Below the pieces are notes generated by a model. That model saw nothing but the letters and a program-made list of their open reading frames with translations, did not search any database and had not been told where the DNA came from. From Mesostigma viride (taxonomy: Eukaryota > Streptophyta > Mesostigmatophyceae > Mesostigmatales > Mesostigmataceae): a DNA stretch of 62,000 nucleotides. The stretch spans positions 4,342,245 to 4,404,244 of the forward strand of contig RPFO01000072.1 of NCBI GenBank assembly GCA_009746045.1, written 5' to 3'. Made by a program: the position numbers and the translations under genes. Positions 51,486 to 62,000 of this stretch are shown in pieces; position 1 is the stretch's first letter, and each line of letters begins with the position of its first letter.

Positions 51486-52580
51486 AATCAGTAGCTGATT
51501 TTCTCCAACAATCGAGCATTTTTTCTGCTTTCCGCGAGCCAGATTTGTCACGTTTCGTCTAAAAGCAGTCGCCATGGCCACTTCCGCAAGGGGTGCGCGC
51601 ACCGTGCACCCACTTTTCACGGTACGGAGGGTACCGCGGGATTTTTTTGGCGCGGAAAATATTCGCCGCGCCGAGTCCCCTTAATAGACACGTGACTGCG
51701 TCACGTGAGCATAAGTCCTCAGTGGGAGGGGAACATGGGATGGAATGGATGGTGTAAGCTATCTAGGTCCTAGCTAGGTACAGGGGCGTGGGCACGTACC
51801 GCGGCCCGAATCGCTATGAATGCCATACGCGGTCACACGCGGAGCCCGGCCACAGACTTGGGGGTGGTCTCCTTCATCACTACTTGCCATCTATCCTTGC
51901 GCACCATCTGCCTCCATATTACAGACAAACCAGAAGGCTGCCCGGTGTGAGCGGCCCGTCACGTCTAGTGTAGCACATGTCCATGCCGAGTCTATCACGA
52001 AAAGTCCTCGGGTGGCGGCCCTGCCGCGCGCGGCCTGGGGCACGCCAGGTGAGGACATATCGCCCAGGCTGGGCGGGCTTGGTGCCAGCTAGTCTACTTG
52101 ATGTATCTACCTCATCTGTGCGGGCCAGCCGGCCAGGTGCCCGGCTAGGCCCAGGCGCCTGTGCCTAATAATGTGGGAAACATTGGGCAAATCAGCGTAC
52201 AAATCCTCATTACTAATGTGCAAACCAAAGGGGATGTTAAGGGCCTTGCGCTGCATTGTCTATTACATAATTAATCTCTTAATGCATCATTACAACTGAG
52301 ATGAAACATGCTCAAATGTATACAACTTCAATCGCCGAAAATATCACGAAGCGGCCGGCCGTATGGATGTTTCTCGAAATGCGGCTCACAGCCGGACGGT
52401 GGCCCGGCGCGGCGGGCGGGGCAGCCTGGGGCTCCATCAGCTACATAGGCTGACAGAGGTCGAGTGCCGCCGCCCGGCCGCGTCGCGCAGTCCGCGCCTC
52501 CGCGGTGCAAGGTGCCAGGTGCCATGGGCAGGGATTCGGGTATTGTTTTGTAAACTGCCGTCTGCGACACGGCATACCTA
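51486..52580. other. Intergenic, no gene seen
   Basis: Only short ORFs on either strand and no recognisable motif. Confidence 0.5.
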
Positions 52581-52876
52581 TACAGTCATTCCCGCGTTAA
52601 GTTGCGTTTCTTAAGGTTGCGTTCCCGCGTTAAGTTGCGGAGCCGAAGTTTGGGGGGCGACCGCAACTTAAGCATGGGGGCCATCGCAACTTAACGCGGT
52701 AATGACTCAATTTGTAGGTGTCAGGCCATTTTTGGCCGCGCAGGGCTTGCGCAGGGGGCCATTTTTTGCCAAGTCCGGACCCGCTACGTGATTTTAGGCG
52801 GCAAAATACGCAAGCCCCACTCGCGCGCAAATTTCCCCGCCTGCTGGCCGTTTAGGTGAAAAGCGCGAATGCAACC

Positions 52877-53230
52877 TTACAAATTCAGTTTTGCAGCCTG
52901 CGGGCTGCGGTACATAAGAATCCACGACCATGCAGGGTCTGTAATTGAGACATCTTGCAGGAAATAATTACCACCATCATCGATCATGCCGAATGCACCA
53001 CAGAAGGGCGGCAAACTGAAGACAAGGTCGTTGAGGCCACAGGCAGTCTCGCTGCCTGTGGCCTCCATGCTGTTATTATAGCCGGTGTTTACATGCAGGC
53101 CATTGACAGTAAATGAAGCTTCCCTCACCGACGACTGTTCCCATGTTTTGTCACAGTCAAACGTGTGAAGCCGGTCGGCAATTAAGTAACCCGCCAAAAA
53201 GAGAGCCGAAGTCAGAGGGTAAAAACACAC
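52877..53230 (-). CDS. Hypothetical 117-residue ORF
   Basis: ATG to stop on the minus strand. The N-terminus (MCFYPLTSALFLAGYLIADR) could be a signal anchor; the rest looks globular (FTVNGLHVNTGYNNSMEATG, CGLNDLVFSLPPFCGAFGM). No family is recognised. It lies inside the pogo-like bracket, so it may be passenger DNA or chance. Confidence 0.25.
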   Translation of the reverse strand: MCFYPLTSALFLAGYLIADRLHTFDCDKTWEQSSVREASFTVNGLHVNTGYNNSMEATGSETACGLNDLVFSLPPFCGAFGMIDDGGNYFLQDVSITDPAWSWILMYRSPQAAKLNL

Positions 53231-53264
53231 ATTATCTTAAGTGTATTAAAAAACAACTCTCTGC

Positions 53265-54380
53265 TTGGAGTTCCGGTGGCAAAACGCAGGGGAAGTGGCG
53301 CGGGGGGGGGGAGCGGCCTCTGAGAAGTAAGGAATACTAAGCGGCAAAACGCAGGGGAAGTGGCGCGGGGAGGGTAGTTCCGGTGGCAAACACAGGGGAA
53401 GTGGCGCGGGGGGGGGGAGCGGCCTCGAATAAAAGTGTATTAAAAAACAACTCTCTGCTTGGAGTTCCGGTGGCAAAACGCAGGGGAAGTGGCGCGGGGG
53501 GGGGAGCGGCCTCTGAGAAGTAAGGAATACTAAGCGGCAAAACGCAGGGGAAGTGGCGCGGGGAGGGTAGTTCCGGTGGCAAACGCAGGGGAAGTGGCGC
53601 GGGGGGGGGGAGCGGCCTCTGAGAGGTAAGGAATACTAAGCGAAAATGCCACGTAGGGGCACAAAGAGAGACTGAACTGAATCGTACTGAGTTACCGCGA
53701 ATGAGGGGAAGAAGGGCTAGGGGAGGGAAAGGAGTAGCGACGAATCGAGTGAACTGGAGACGAAAATGGGTCGTGGGGTGCCCGGAGCTGAGCTGTTCGA
53801 AGAGACGGGAAGACTCCTCGGGCTTGGGGGAGGATAAGAGTAGCAGCGAATAGAAGGAAAGGGAAACTGCTTGGGCGAGGGTAGTTCCGGTGGCAAACGC
53901 AGGGGAAGTGGCGCGGGGGGGGGGAGCGGCCTCTGAGAAGTAAGGAATACTCCTTTATTATTAGATGTAAAAAACAACTCTCTGCTTGGGCGCGGGGTAG
54001 TTCCGGTGGCAAACGCAGGGGAAGTGGCGCGGGGGGGGGGAGCGGCCTCTGAGAGGTAAGGAATACTAAGCGAAAATGCCACGTAGGGGCACAAAGAGAG
54101 AATGAATTGAATCGTACTGAGTTACCGCGAATGAGGGGAAGAAGGGCTAGGGGAGGGAAAGGAGTAGCGACGAATCGAGTGAACTGGAGACGAAAATGGG
54201 TCGTGGGGTGCCCGGAGCTGAGCTGTTCGAAGAGACGGGAAGACTCCTCGGGCTTGGGGGAGGATGAGAGTAGCAGCGAATAGAAGGAAAGGGAAACTGC
54301 TTGGGCGAGGGTAGTTCCGGTGGCAAACGCAGGGGAAGTGGCGCGGGGGGGGGGAGCGGCCTCTGAGAAGTAAGGGCTGC
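53265..54380. repeat. GC-rich minisatellite plus 430 bp duplication
   Basis: The basic unit contains TTCCGGTGGCAAACGCAGG, GGAAGTGGCGCGGG, a G-run and AGCGGCCTCTGAGAAGTAAG. A longer segment starting CGAAAATGCCACGTAGGGGC occurs at 53641 and 54071, a 430 bp period. Confidence 0.9.
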
Positions 54381-54452
54381 CGGGGTGTGGGGGGGTCCGT
54401 TTGGGTGGGGGGGTGCGGGGGTGCGGGGTGCGGAGAATCGGCGGTGGGGGAA

Positions 54453-54476
54453 AAGCTGACGCGTACGCGTCAGCTT
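54453..54476. repeat. Perfect 24 bp palindrome
   Basis: AAGCTGACGCGT is followed directly by its reverse complement with no spacer. The centre is ACGCGTACGCGT. Confidence 0.95.
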
Positions 54477-55124
54477 GGGGGGGGGGCTTGTTTTGTGGTA
54501 TAAAACGCAGGCACTCACTGCGTGGCTGCCCACGGCGTGTTTTGCTGCCCGCCTTTGTCCAAAATATCTGACCTGGAAAATGGACTTTGGCCGGCTTTGA
54601 CGCTGCAGCTGGATCGGGCTTGACGAGAGCTGTCGAATGCCGTATAGAAGTCCGTCAGAGGAGGAGGTGGTCGGCTGCTAGCCTAATTCTACCGTTAAGT
54701 TGTGTTCCCGCGTTAAGTTTCGGCGCAAAGTTTTAGGGGGCGATCGCAACTTAACGCGGGAATGACTGTACCATTTGCCCACGTGGCTTTTGTGTGCGAT
54801 TGTGGGGAAATCGCAAAATTTAATGAACAAGCCTGCTCGCCATGCCCGGCCCCCGAGTCATTTTCCTGGCATCTGGCCGCATGTAGATGCGGGTATCCAT
54901 GAGGTCCCACCTATGGATTCTCCCGAATGATTAATGGAAAGACGCTAATCGGCTAAGTCCTTTTATGTTGTTGCGGATTTGTAGACATTTGCGAGGTTAA
55001 GGGTCGCAGGTGTAGCTGTCCGGTTGGCTTGGGGTTGTGGCGAAAATGCCTGTATCCTTCAAGTTGATGGACCATGATACACACTTAATTTTAAATTAAG
55101 TTCCAGGAATCAATATTGAACAGG

Positions 55125-55328
55125 ATGGAGCTGGCTGTTGCACATTCCTCTGCCTGGGTGCACACACCCCATTGTTTGGCTCTGCGCCAGTCCGCATCCC
55201 GTCATGCCGTACCATCCAAGTTATCGTTCTCCAAGCCACTTGTGGGGATCGTCCCTGCTCTTTTGCCCGGGGATCGCCCGCGACGCTCGCTAGTCGTATC
55301 AGCACGGGGCGGATTTACTGGAGGTCAG
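55125..55328 (+). CDS. DUF760 gene exon 1 (transit peptide)
   Basis: 68 codons from ATG to donor GTAGGC, phase 0. The first 60 residues have almost no acid and many Ser, Arg, Ala and Pro. Supported by its position and targeting character rather than homology. Confidence 0.6.
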
Positions 55329-58300
55329 GTAGGCATTTCCCCTGCGATTGCGTGTGTAAGCCACACGCAGGAGACCTCGACATGTTGACCCAAGGAGATC
55401 AGATGGCTGTATATAGATCTTGAGTATCCATAGCGGTTGTATGCTAGAGAGTATGCGTGCTGATCGTGCCGCAAGCATTTGCAGTAATATCCAAGCTTGT
55501 ACAATAATGTGGGTAGGCGCCTGTGTGCCGCGCCAGAAATGGCAGACGCAGAGCCCCCGTTCTATTCGCTATGTCCGGCGGCGATCGCCCGCATTTGACA
55601 GGTTGGACGACGAGTTTGGGGATGATCTTGATCTAGACGGTGAATGTCTAGAATCTTCTGACTACCTTTTATACAATATGGATAAGAGTAATAAATAGGA
55701 TGTGACGCGTAGTCCTAAATAAGGGTGTTAATGTCGGCATCACGAGCTTTTTGGTTTCTGTCTTTATGGGCGACCCCGGACAGGGCACAGAATCAAACCA
55801 AAAAAGTTAATTTCAGAACTAGGAATCTGAATACCTTCGTACTTGTATCACCTCCTCGTTCTAGGAATCAACCCATCACCGTTGTTTGTCATGCACACAT
55901 TGGTCGTGCACGCATTTGTCATGCACACCTTGGTCGTGCACGCATTGGACGTCCAGCATTGGCTCGTTGGTCGCCACGCCAGCAAACCTACGTCATGCAG
56001 CAACGTAATGAGTCAGGTGCTTCTCAACTGGAGGATGTGCATTTGCTCCCCCCCCATATATTCACACACATACCCCTCCCTCCACCTTTTCACGCACATC
56101 CCCTTTCTCCACCTTTTGACGCACATACCCTTCCTCCACCTCACTGTTTCCCATCCTCTTGACCCCTCCGCCCACACATACAAAAAATAAAAATATAAAA
56201 TATAAAAGACAGAGCAGCCGGTATCCCCTCTCCTACCTTACCGCCCCCCTCTCCTGCCTTACCCCATCCTCTTGACCCTCCGCCCACACGCACGTGACAG
56301 AGCCGCAGGCATCCCCTCTCCTGCCATACCGCCCCCCTCTCCTGCCATACCCCATCCTCTTGACCCTCCGCCCACACACACGTGACAGAGCAGCAGGCAT
56401 CCCCTCTCCTGCCATACCGCCCCCCTCTCCTGCCTTACCCCATCCTCTTGACCCTCCGCCCACACACACGTGACAGAGCAGCAGGCATCCCCTCTCCTGC
56501 CATACCGCCCCCTCTCCTGCCATACCGCCCCCTCTCCTGCCATGCCGCCCCCTCTCCTGCCATACCGCCCCCTCTCCTGCCATACCCCATCCTCTTGACC
56601 CTCCGCCCACACACACGTGACAGAGCAGCAGGCATCCCCTCTCCTGCCATACCGCCCCCCTCTCCTGCCATACCGCCCCCTCTCCTGCCATGCCGCCCCC
56701 TCTCCTGCCATACCGCCCCCTCTCCTGCCTTACCCCATCCTCTTGACCCTCCGCCCACACACACGTGACAGAGCAGCAGGCATCCCCTCTCCTGCCATAC
56801 CGCCCCCCTCTCCTGCCCTACCCCATCCTCTTGACCCTCCGCCCACACACAGGTGACAGAGCAGCAGGCATCCCCTCTCCTGCCATACCGCCCCCCTCTC
56901 TTGCCTTACCCCATCCTCTTGACCCTCCGCCCACACACACGTGACAGAGCCGCAGGTATCCCCTCTCCTGCCATACCGCCCCCCTCTCCTGCCATACCCC
57001 ATCCTCTTGACCCTCCGCCCACACACACGTGACAGAGCAGCAGGCATCCCCTCTCCTACCTTACCTCTCCCCTCTCCTGCCTTACCTCTCCCCTCATCTA
57101 CCTTACCACATCCTCTTACCCCGTCTATCCCCCTATACCCCCTGCGAAATGACAGAACAACGGGTACCCCCTGGGCTCCTCTCGCGACCCGGACAAGGAG
57201 ACCTCCCTCAAAGAGAAGTTCCTTCTCAACTACGTACAGACGGTGCAGCCCGAGATGATGGAGGCGTTCGCCAAGCACGCGCCCAAGCAGGTCCGTTCTG
57301 TATTTAGAACGATCGGCTGAAACATGGAACATGATAGGGCTAGGCGTTGCAGCCTGAGGTTAATGGAGGCGTTCGCCAAGCACGCGCCCACGTAGGTGTG
57401 TGCTATATTTGAAGTGTGGTTGTATAAGTGGCTGGTGCTTGTCTCTTATTTATGAGCGTTTGCGCTACCCATGCGCCCCCCTGAGGCAGGTAGGTGCTAT
57501 TGCATGGACATGTAAGGGCACATCTTTTAAGTTAGATTGCCTCCCCACCAACGCACACACACAGACCCCAATCCCCCAACAGGTGGTCGATGCAATGCTC
57601 TTGCTGCTGCGTAGCCATGGCATGCCTTGGCATGTATATGATTGTCCTCTCGCGGGACAGCCGTCAAGGTTATCACACCGTTTCGCTGTTGTCTACCACT
57701 ACATTCGCCTTTATTTTGCTAGCCCGCTCCTCCCCCAACTCCCTCACCCTCCACCGCACCTTATCCCATCCTGTCCCACCCAACAGGTTCATGTCTATTT
57801 GAGTAGACAATATACTTACATGTATTGCGATGCCACTATGTGAGAGATGTTTGTAATGAATCTCCACGCCCACCCCGCCCTTCAACCACAGGTGGTGGAC
57901 GCGATGCGCCAAACCGTCACCAACATGGTCGGCTCGCTTCCGCAGCAGTTCTTCGCCGTCACCGTCGTCACGGTGAGCCTAGTGACAGTAGGCAGTAGCC
58001 AACGTAGTAATGGTAATAGTGGTTGTAATGATAATTTTTGTTATTGTTGTTTGACAATAATGATTGTGGTACAATGAGGGAGGCAGCCTTGACAGCTAGC
58101 CGCAGCATCGGTGAAGTGAAGTCTAGTTAGGCCCGTGGCTCATCCACTAACGCAGATGCCACGCCTGTTCCTCTCCCTTCCCCCTGCTCATGGCCCCCAC
58201 GCCTCCCAATCACCACGTGGCTCATCAGCAACCCCTCCACGCCCCATCCTCACCCAATCCCTCGCCCGTCCCCTCGCCCATCCCCTCGCCCATACCCCCT

Positions 58301-60699
58301 GCTCGCCGCGCTTGTCGAACAAGTAATACTAAGTAGAGCCCACATGCCACACCCCGCATTCCTCTCTCTCTCTCCCTCACCCATCCCCCCTGCTCGCAGC
58401 GCTTGTCGAACAAGTAATACTAAGTAGAGCCCACATGCCACACCCCGCATTCCTCTCTCTCTCTCCCTCGCCCATCCTCCCTGCTCGCCGCGCTTGTCGA
58501 ACAAGTAATACTAAATAGAGCCCACATGCCACACCCCGCATTCCTCTCTCTCTCTCCCTCACCCATCCCCCCTGCTCGCCACGCTTGTCGAACAAGTAAT
58601 ACTAAGTAGAGCCCACATGCCACACCCCGCATTCCTCTCTCTCTCTCCTCACCCATCCCCCTGCTCGCCGCGCTTGTCGAACAAGTAATACTAAGTAGAG
58701 CCCACATGCCACACCCCGCATTCCTCTCTCTCTCTCCCTCACCCATCCCCCCTGCTCGCCACGCTTGTCGAACAAGTAATACTAAGTAGAGCCCACATGC
58801 CACACCCCGCATTCCTCTCTCTCTCTCTCCCTCACCCATCCCCCCTGCTCGCCACGCTTGTCGAACAAGTAATACTAAGTAGAGCCCACATGCCACACCC
58901 CGCATTCCTCTCTCTCTCTCCCTCACCCATCCCCCCTGCTCGCCGCGCTTGTCGAACAAGTAATACTAAATAGAGCCCACACACCACCCCATGCATTCCA
59001 CTGTGTCTCCCTCCTCCCCCGCCCCCCCCCCCGGGCAGGTGGTGGAGGACCTCGCCCAGCTCATGTACAGCGTGATGATGACCGGCTACATGTTCCGCAA
59101 CGCGCAGCACCGGTACGAGCTCCAGACGTCACTGGGTGCGCTGCCCGCGGGGGCCGCTGAGGGGGTTGGGAGCGGTGGACAGGTGAGTCCCTAGGCTTGC
59201 ATCACTCTGCCATCTAGTTGACACGGCCATCAATTCCATTGCGGGGGGGTGGCAGCACCCAGGTGAGCCTCTCTGCATTCGCTAGTTTGTTTTCCTGCCT
59301 CCCATGGGATTTGGCAGCACGCAGGTTAGCCGTGCATCTATTTTACCTTTCTACTTTTCATGAGGGGAATCGGTGATATCAGGCTGCGCCTGCTGGGCGA
59401 TTGCGACCATCCCTCCACCGCACCACAGAGGAGTTAGAGGACCTGTCTTCCCCGCACCCCGTTTCACGTTTGCCTTGCGGCTACTCGCCTAACATAGTTC
59501 TCGAAACTCCTAGTTTTCCACGCTGCATATTTCCTTGCGGGTACTCGCCTGACGCGGTTTCGAATATTTGTTGTTCCCAAACCTTTCATTACAATCGTTG
59601 CCGTTTCAATGTTTACAATTATTCTTTTTGTTATTGCCGCTGTGATGACCTCCCCCGCCCGCCAGCTGCCCAAGAAGGAGTACGCCAAGGGCGCGCAGAA
59701 GCGCCTCCTCTCCGGCGAGGTTCTCCGCTGGAACAAGACGGACGACACGCTCGAGACGGTGGACGCGCACGCGTACGTGGAGATGCTGGAGGCGGAGGTG
59801 GAGGCGCTGCGGCGCGACATGGCGGCGCTCAGCGACAAGCTGCAACAGCAGGAGCAGATGGGCCTGCGCGGCCGCAACATGTTCCTCGAGTACCTCAAGG
59901 CGATGGAGCCACAGAACCTCCAGGTGCGTGCGGGGGATGTTGAGGAGCCGCTGGTCCCTGCAGGCGGGGGGCTGTGCGGGTCTGTGTGGGTGCATGCAGG
60001 TGTGCATGCAGGTGTGCCGGTGTGTGCGTGAGCTGCAGATTCTGCAGATGGGGGGGGGGGGGGGGGGGGGGGGAAGGAGGGGGGGGGGAGCCGAAGAACC
60101 TGCATGTCTGCTTCGGCGTCGGAAGGACAGGTGGCAGTCTCTTTGCATCCTTACTTCGTTCACCAGGGCCCTGCCGTCATAATGCCTCCCTAATTCGTGG
60201 CATCAACAATGCGGTAGTGTACTGCTTGAAACGGGCTCTACTTTTGCACTGACTTGCAAGCCGTGGTATCTGTGTGACCATTACAATGCTTGAAGGCGCT
60301 TGTCCTTAGGCCCTTGTTCGTACTGCTATGTCGCGCCCTTGTTACCATGCAAATGCGTGTATGTCGTGGTGGGCTTGCGCTGCCACTGGCGTGGCAAGTA
60401 TATACTTCCTAGTAGTGCAAGTGGTAGTAAAACTGCTACATCATTCATTTAATCTTGTGCTTTATTCGCAATCACCTCGTGGTGCGTTTACCTGGTACCT
60501 GCTTGCCTCATATTTTGTCCTTCTGGTGCTGTTATTGTTGTGGTTGTTGTTTCTTCAACCTTTTGTGCTTGCGGGTCTGGCTACCCTTGGGCAGGAGCTG
60601 ACATCCACCGCGGGCGAGGACGTTCTTGCGGCGATGAACGCGTTCGTCACGCGGCTGATCGGGCAATCTGCTAACATGCGCAGCGAGCCAGGGAACAAG
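55125..60699 (+). CDS. DUF760-family plastid protein (5' seven exons; continues beyond window)
   Basis: Exons: 55125-55328, a candidate at about 55539-55640, 57156-57290, 57892-57972, 59039-59182, 59666-59923 and 60595-60699. Exon 1 is Ser/Arg-rich and ends RRSLVVSARGG, a typical chloroplast transit region. The core matches the plant DUF760 family (UV-B-induced protein At3g17800-like): FLLNYVQTVQPEMMEAFAK, DAMRQTVTNMVGSLPQQFF, LMYSVMMTGYMFRNAQHRYE, SGEVLRWNKTDDTLETVDAH, FLEYLKAMEPQNLQ and ELTSTAGEDVLAAMNAFVTR. The family is plastid-located in plants with no known biochemical activity. Introns from exon 3 on are phase 0. The second DUF760 half, expected to contain a further LAKLLYW...GY-type segment, is not in the window. 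Confidence 0.88.
55539..55640 (+). CDS. DUF760 gene candidate exon 2
   Basis: After GACGCAG the frame encodes SPRSIRYVRRRSPAFDRLDD followed by EFGDDLDLD. A possible donor is GTGAAT at 55641. The phase does not fit exon 3 perfectly, so boundaries are doubtful. Confidence 0.3.
56225..57110. repeat. ~90 bp minisatellite with ~19 bp subrepeats, DUF760 intron
   Basis: About ten units contain CCCATCCTCTTGACCCTCCG, CCCACACACACGTGACAGAG and GCAGGCATCCCCTCTCC, with a variable number of CGCCCCCTCTCCTGCCATA subunits. Confidence 0.95.
57156..57290 (+). CDS. DUF760 gene exon 3
   Basis: 45 codons between AAATGACAG and GTCCGT, phase 0. Contains SLKEKFLLNYVQTVQPEMME. Confidence 0.88.
57346..57600 (+). pseudogene. 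Degenerate duplicates of exon 3 end and exon 4 start
   Basis: 57346-57393 repeats GGAGGCGTTCGCCAAGCACG from the end of exon 3 and is followed by GTGTGT. 57583-57600 repeats the start of exon 4 (CAGGTGGTCGATGCAATG). Neither copy is needed in the protein. Confidence 0.65.
57892..57972 (+). CDS. DUF760 gene exon 4
   Basis: 27 codons between AACCACAG and GTGAGC, phase 0: DAMRQTVTNMVGSLPQQFF, a conserved block of the family. Confidence 0.9.
58290..58975. repeat. ~91 bp minisatellite, DUF760 intron 4
   Basis: Eight units carry CGCTTGTCGAACAAGTAATA, AGAGCCCACATGCCACACCC and a CTCTCTCT tract. All minus-strand ORFs here are repeat artefacts. Confidence 0.95.
59039..59182 (+). CDS. DUF760 gene exon 5
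   Basis: 48 codons between CCGGGCAG and GTGAGT, phase 0. Contains MMTGYMFRNAQHRYELQTSL, the most diagnostic DUF760 segment. Confidence 0.92.
59666..59923 (+). CDS. DUF760 gene exon 6
   Basis: 86 codons between CCGCCAG and GTGCGT, phase 0. Contains EVLRWNKTDD, a helix-rich YVEMLEAEVEALRRDMAALS coiled coil and EYLKAMEPQNLQ. Confidence 0.92.
60051..60090. repeat. G-run, quadruplex-prone
   Basis: About 24 consecutive G, then GAAGGA and a second G-run, just after exon 6. Confidence 0.9.
60595..60699 (+). CDS. DUF760 gene exon 7
   Basis: 35 codons between TGGGCAG and GTGGGC, phase 0: ELTSTAGEDVLAAMNAFVTR, which directly follows EPQNLQ in plant homologues. Confidence 0.92.
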
Positions 60700-60779
60700 G
60701 TGGGCGACGTGCCCATCATGCCCGTGCTGCTGTTGTTGTTGCCATGGTTGTTATGAAGATAGTGATAGCAGGGAACAAG

Positions 60780-61280
60780 GTGGGAGACTCTAGGACACCT
60801 ATCAGTGGGGTCAAACCAGCCGACCATGGGTCGTACCAACATCCTGAAAGGGCAGTTTGATCCTGTTCTTTATTTACTTGATTATTTGACTAGCAGAAGT
60901 AGAAATTGCGGTAGCTGTAGGTTACCGCTGCGATGTTGTTTGGATAGGTAGATCATATGGGCGGGGCGAGGGGTAAGGATGTGTCACGTATGCCAGGTGG
61001 CGATGACCATGACGGGCATTCAGCAGCCATACACTAGCTCTTGAGCACGCGCGCACGCCAATTGTACCTCCCTTGAATTTCCACCATGCATCCATCCCTG
61101 CCCAACCCCGACCAGCAGTCCTGTCTATTGCCAGGTCTGATAGGGACTAGCGACTTGCCTATACATGCTAATACTCTAGCTGCTCTCCCTTTTGCTCACC
61201 CGCTCTTATGGCCGCTACGTGGTTTTCACCATTTCTTGTTTCTTCTTCCTTTCTTCATTCTCCCCAGGCGGTTGTTTTTA
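60780..61280 (+). other. DUF760 intron 7, no further exon recognised
   Basis: No DUF760 sequence is found between 60780 and the satellite. Confidence 0.5.
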
Positions 61281-61295
61281 CTTATTCATTCTCCC

Positions 61296-62000
61296 CGTTT
61301 CCCTTCCCCATTCCCCATTCCCCATTCCCCATTCCCCATTCCCCATTCCCCATTCCCCATTCCCCATCCCCCATTCCCCATCCCCCATTCCCCATTCCCC
61401 ATTCCCCATTCCCCATTCCCCATCCCCCATCCCCCATTCCCCATTCCCCATTCCCATTCCCCATTCCCCATTCCCCATTCCCCATTCCCCATTCCCCATT
61501 CCCCATTCCCCATTCCCCATTCCCCATTCCCCATTCCCCATTCCCCATTCCCCATTCCCCATGCCCCATTCCCCATGCCCCATGCCCCATGCCCCATGCC
61601 CCATTCCCCATGCCCCATTCCCCATTCCCCATTCCCCATTCCCCATTCCCCATTCCCCATTCCCCATTCCCCATTCCCCATTCCCCATTCCCCATTCCCC
61701 ATTCCCCATTCCCCATTCCCCATTCCCCATTCCCCATTCCCCATTCCCCATTCCCCATTCCCCATTCCCCATTCCCCATTCCCCATTCCCCATTCCCCAT
61801 TCCCCATTCCCCATTCCCCATTCCCCATTCCCCATTCCCCATTCCCCATTCCCCATTCCCCATTCCCCATTCCCCATTCCCCATTCCCCATTCCCCATTC
61901 CCCATTCCCCATTCCCCATTCCCCATTCCCCATTCCCCATTCCCCATTCCCCATTCCCCATTCCCCATTCCCCATTCCCCATTCCCCATTCCCCATTCCC
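61296..62000. repeat. (CATTCCC)n satellite running off the window
   Basis: About 100 copies of a 7-mer (G-rich strand GGGGAAT) with scattered CATCCCC and a block of CATGCCC variants (61561-61612). All three minus-strand frames are open because 7 x 3 = 21 contains no stop. Confidence 0.98.

Larger units (their letters stand above)
52583..54768. mobile_element. Pogo/mariner-like terminal repeats (2.2 kb element or two short MITEs)
   Basis: CAGTCATTCCCGCGTTAAG at 52583 and its reverse complement ending at 54768 are each next to TA (52581-52582 and 54769-54770), as in Tc1/mariner/pogo elements. The left end also has an inverted copy finishing near 52707 and the right end a GTTCCCGCGTTAAG at 54704. 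Two short hairpin elements in the same orientation are therefore an equally good reading. No transposase lies between. Confidence 0.55.

Noticed and set aside
56141-58960. Many overlapping ORFs on both strands, Gly/Arg- or Pro-rich
   Set aside because: They are periodic with the 90 and 91 bp minisatellites in DUF760 introns.
61278-61996. Three overlapping minus-strand ORFs of about 235 codons made of MGNGEWG repeats
   Set aside because: They are a direct translation of the 7 bp satellite; all three frames being open shows it is artefactual.

Overview
The window is nuclear DNA of a eukaryote from the green lineage, most likely a repeat-rich green alga; the species cannot be named from sequence. 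The evidence is genes split into short GC-rich exons with GT-AG introns, a gene of the plant/algal plastid DUF760 family with a transit-peptide-like N-terminus, short interstitial plant-type telomere motifs (TTTAGGG, e.g. 29717-29735), and chromovirus (Ty3), CACTA and LINE-like repeats. There are no bacterial operons, rRNA genes or CRISPR arrays.

Layout. 1-1776: direct-repeat-flanked noncoding element, copy 1. 2530-7866 (minus): ankyrin-repeat gene, six exons visible, all introns phase 0, 3' part not found. 7867-9137: divergent intergenic region. 9138-23860 (plus): 16-exon gene for a 633-residue HAD-like protein; every splice junction is phase-consistent. Its intron 13 holds copy 2 of the noncoding element in inverted orientation (20334-22493). 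23861-35179: intergenic, with dispersed repeats, two broken LINE ORF1-like fragments (29178-29890 minus, 32639-33435 plus) and a 1.6 kb (GGAT)n array (30597-32206). 35180-50631: a 15.45 kb Ty3-type chromovirus with TG...CA LTRs, TTTTT target duplication and polypurine tract. It carries an extra viroplasmin/RNase H1-N-like ORF before gag and an extra ORF after pol. That last ORF is split by a nested 4.65 kb CACTA element (43209-47859), which itself carries a 383 bp foldback element. 50632-55124: intergenic, with pogo-like terminal repeats, GC-rich minisatellites and a perfect 24 bp palindrome. 55125 to the window end: DUF760 gene (plus), running out of the window through a (CATTCCC)n array.

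The three cellular genes show no obvious functional link. Their shared trait is architectural: nearly every long intron carries its own minisatellite, and several exon-intron junctions are followed or preceded by degenerate tandem copies of the junction itself. The strongest candidates for something undescribed are the unusual gene content of the chromovirus, the recurrent splice-junction microduplications, and the inverted pair of noncoding elements bracketing the HAD gene.
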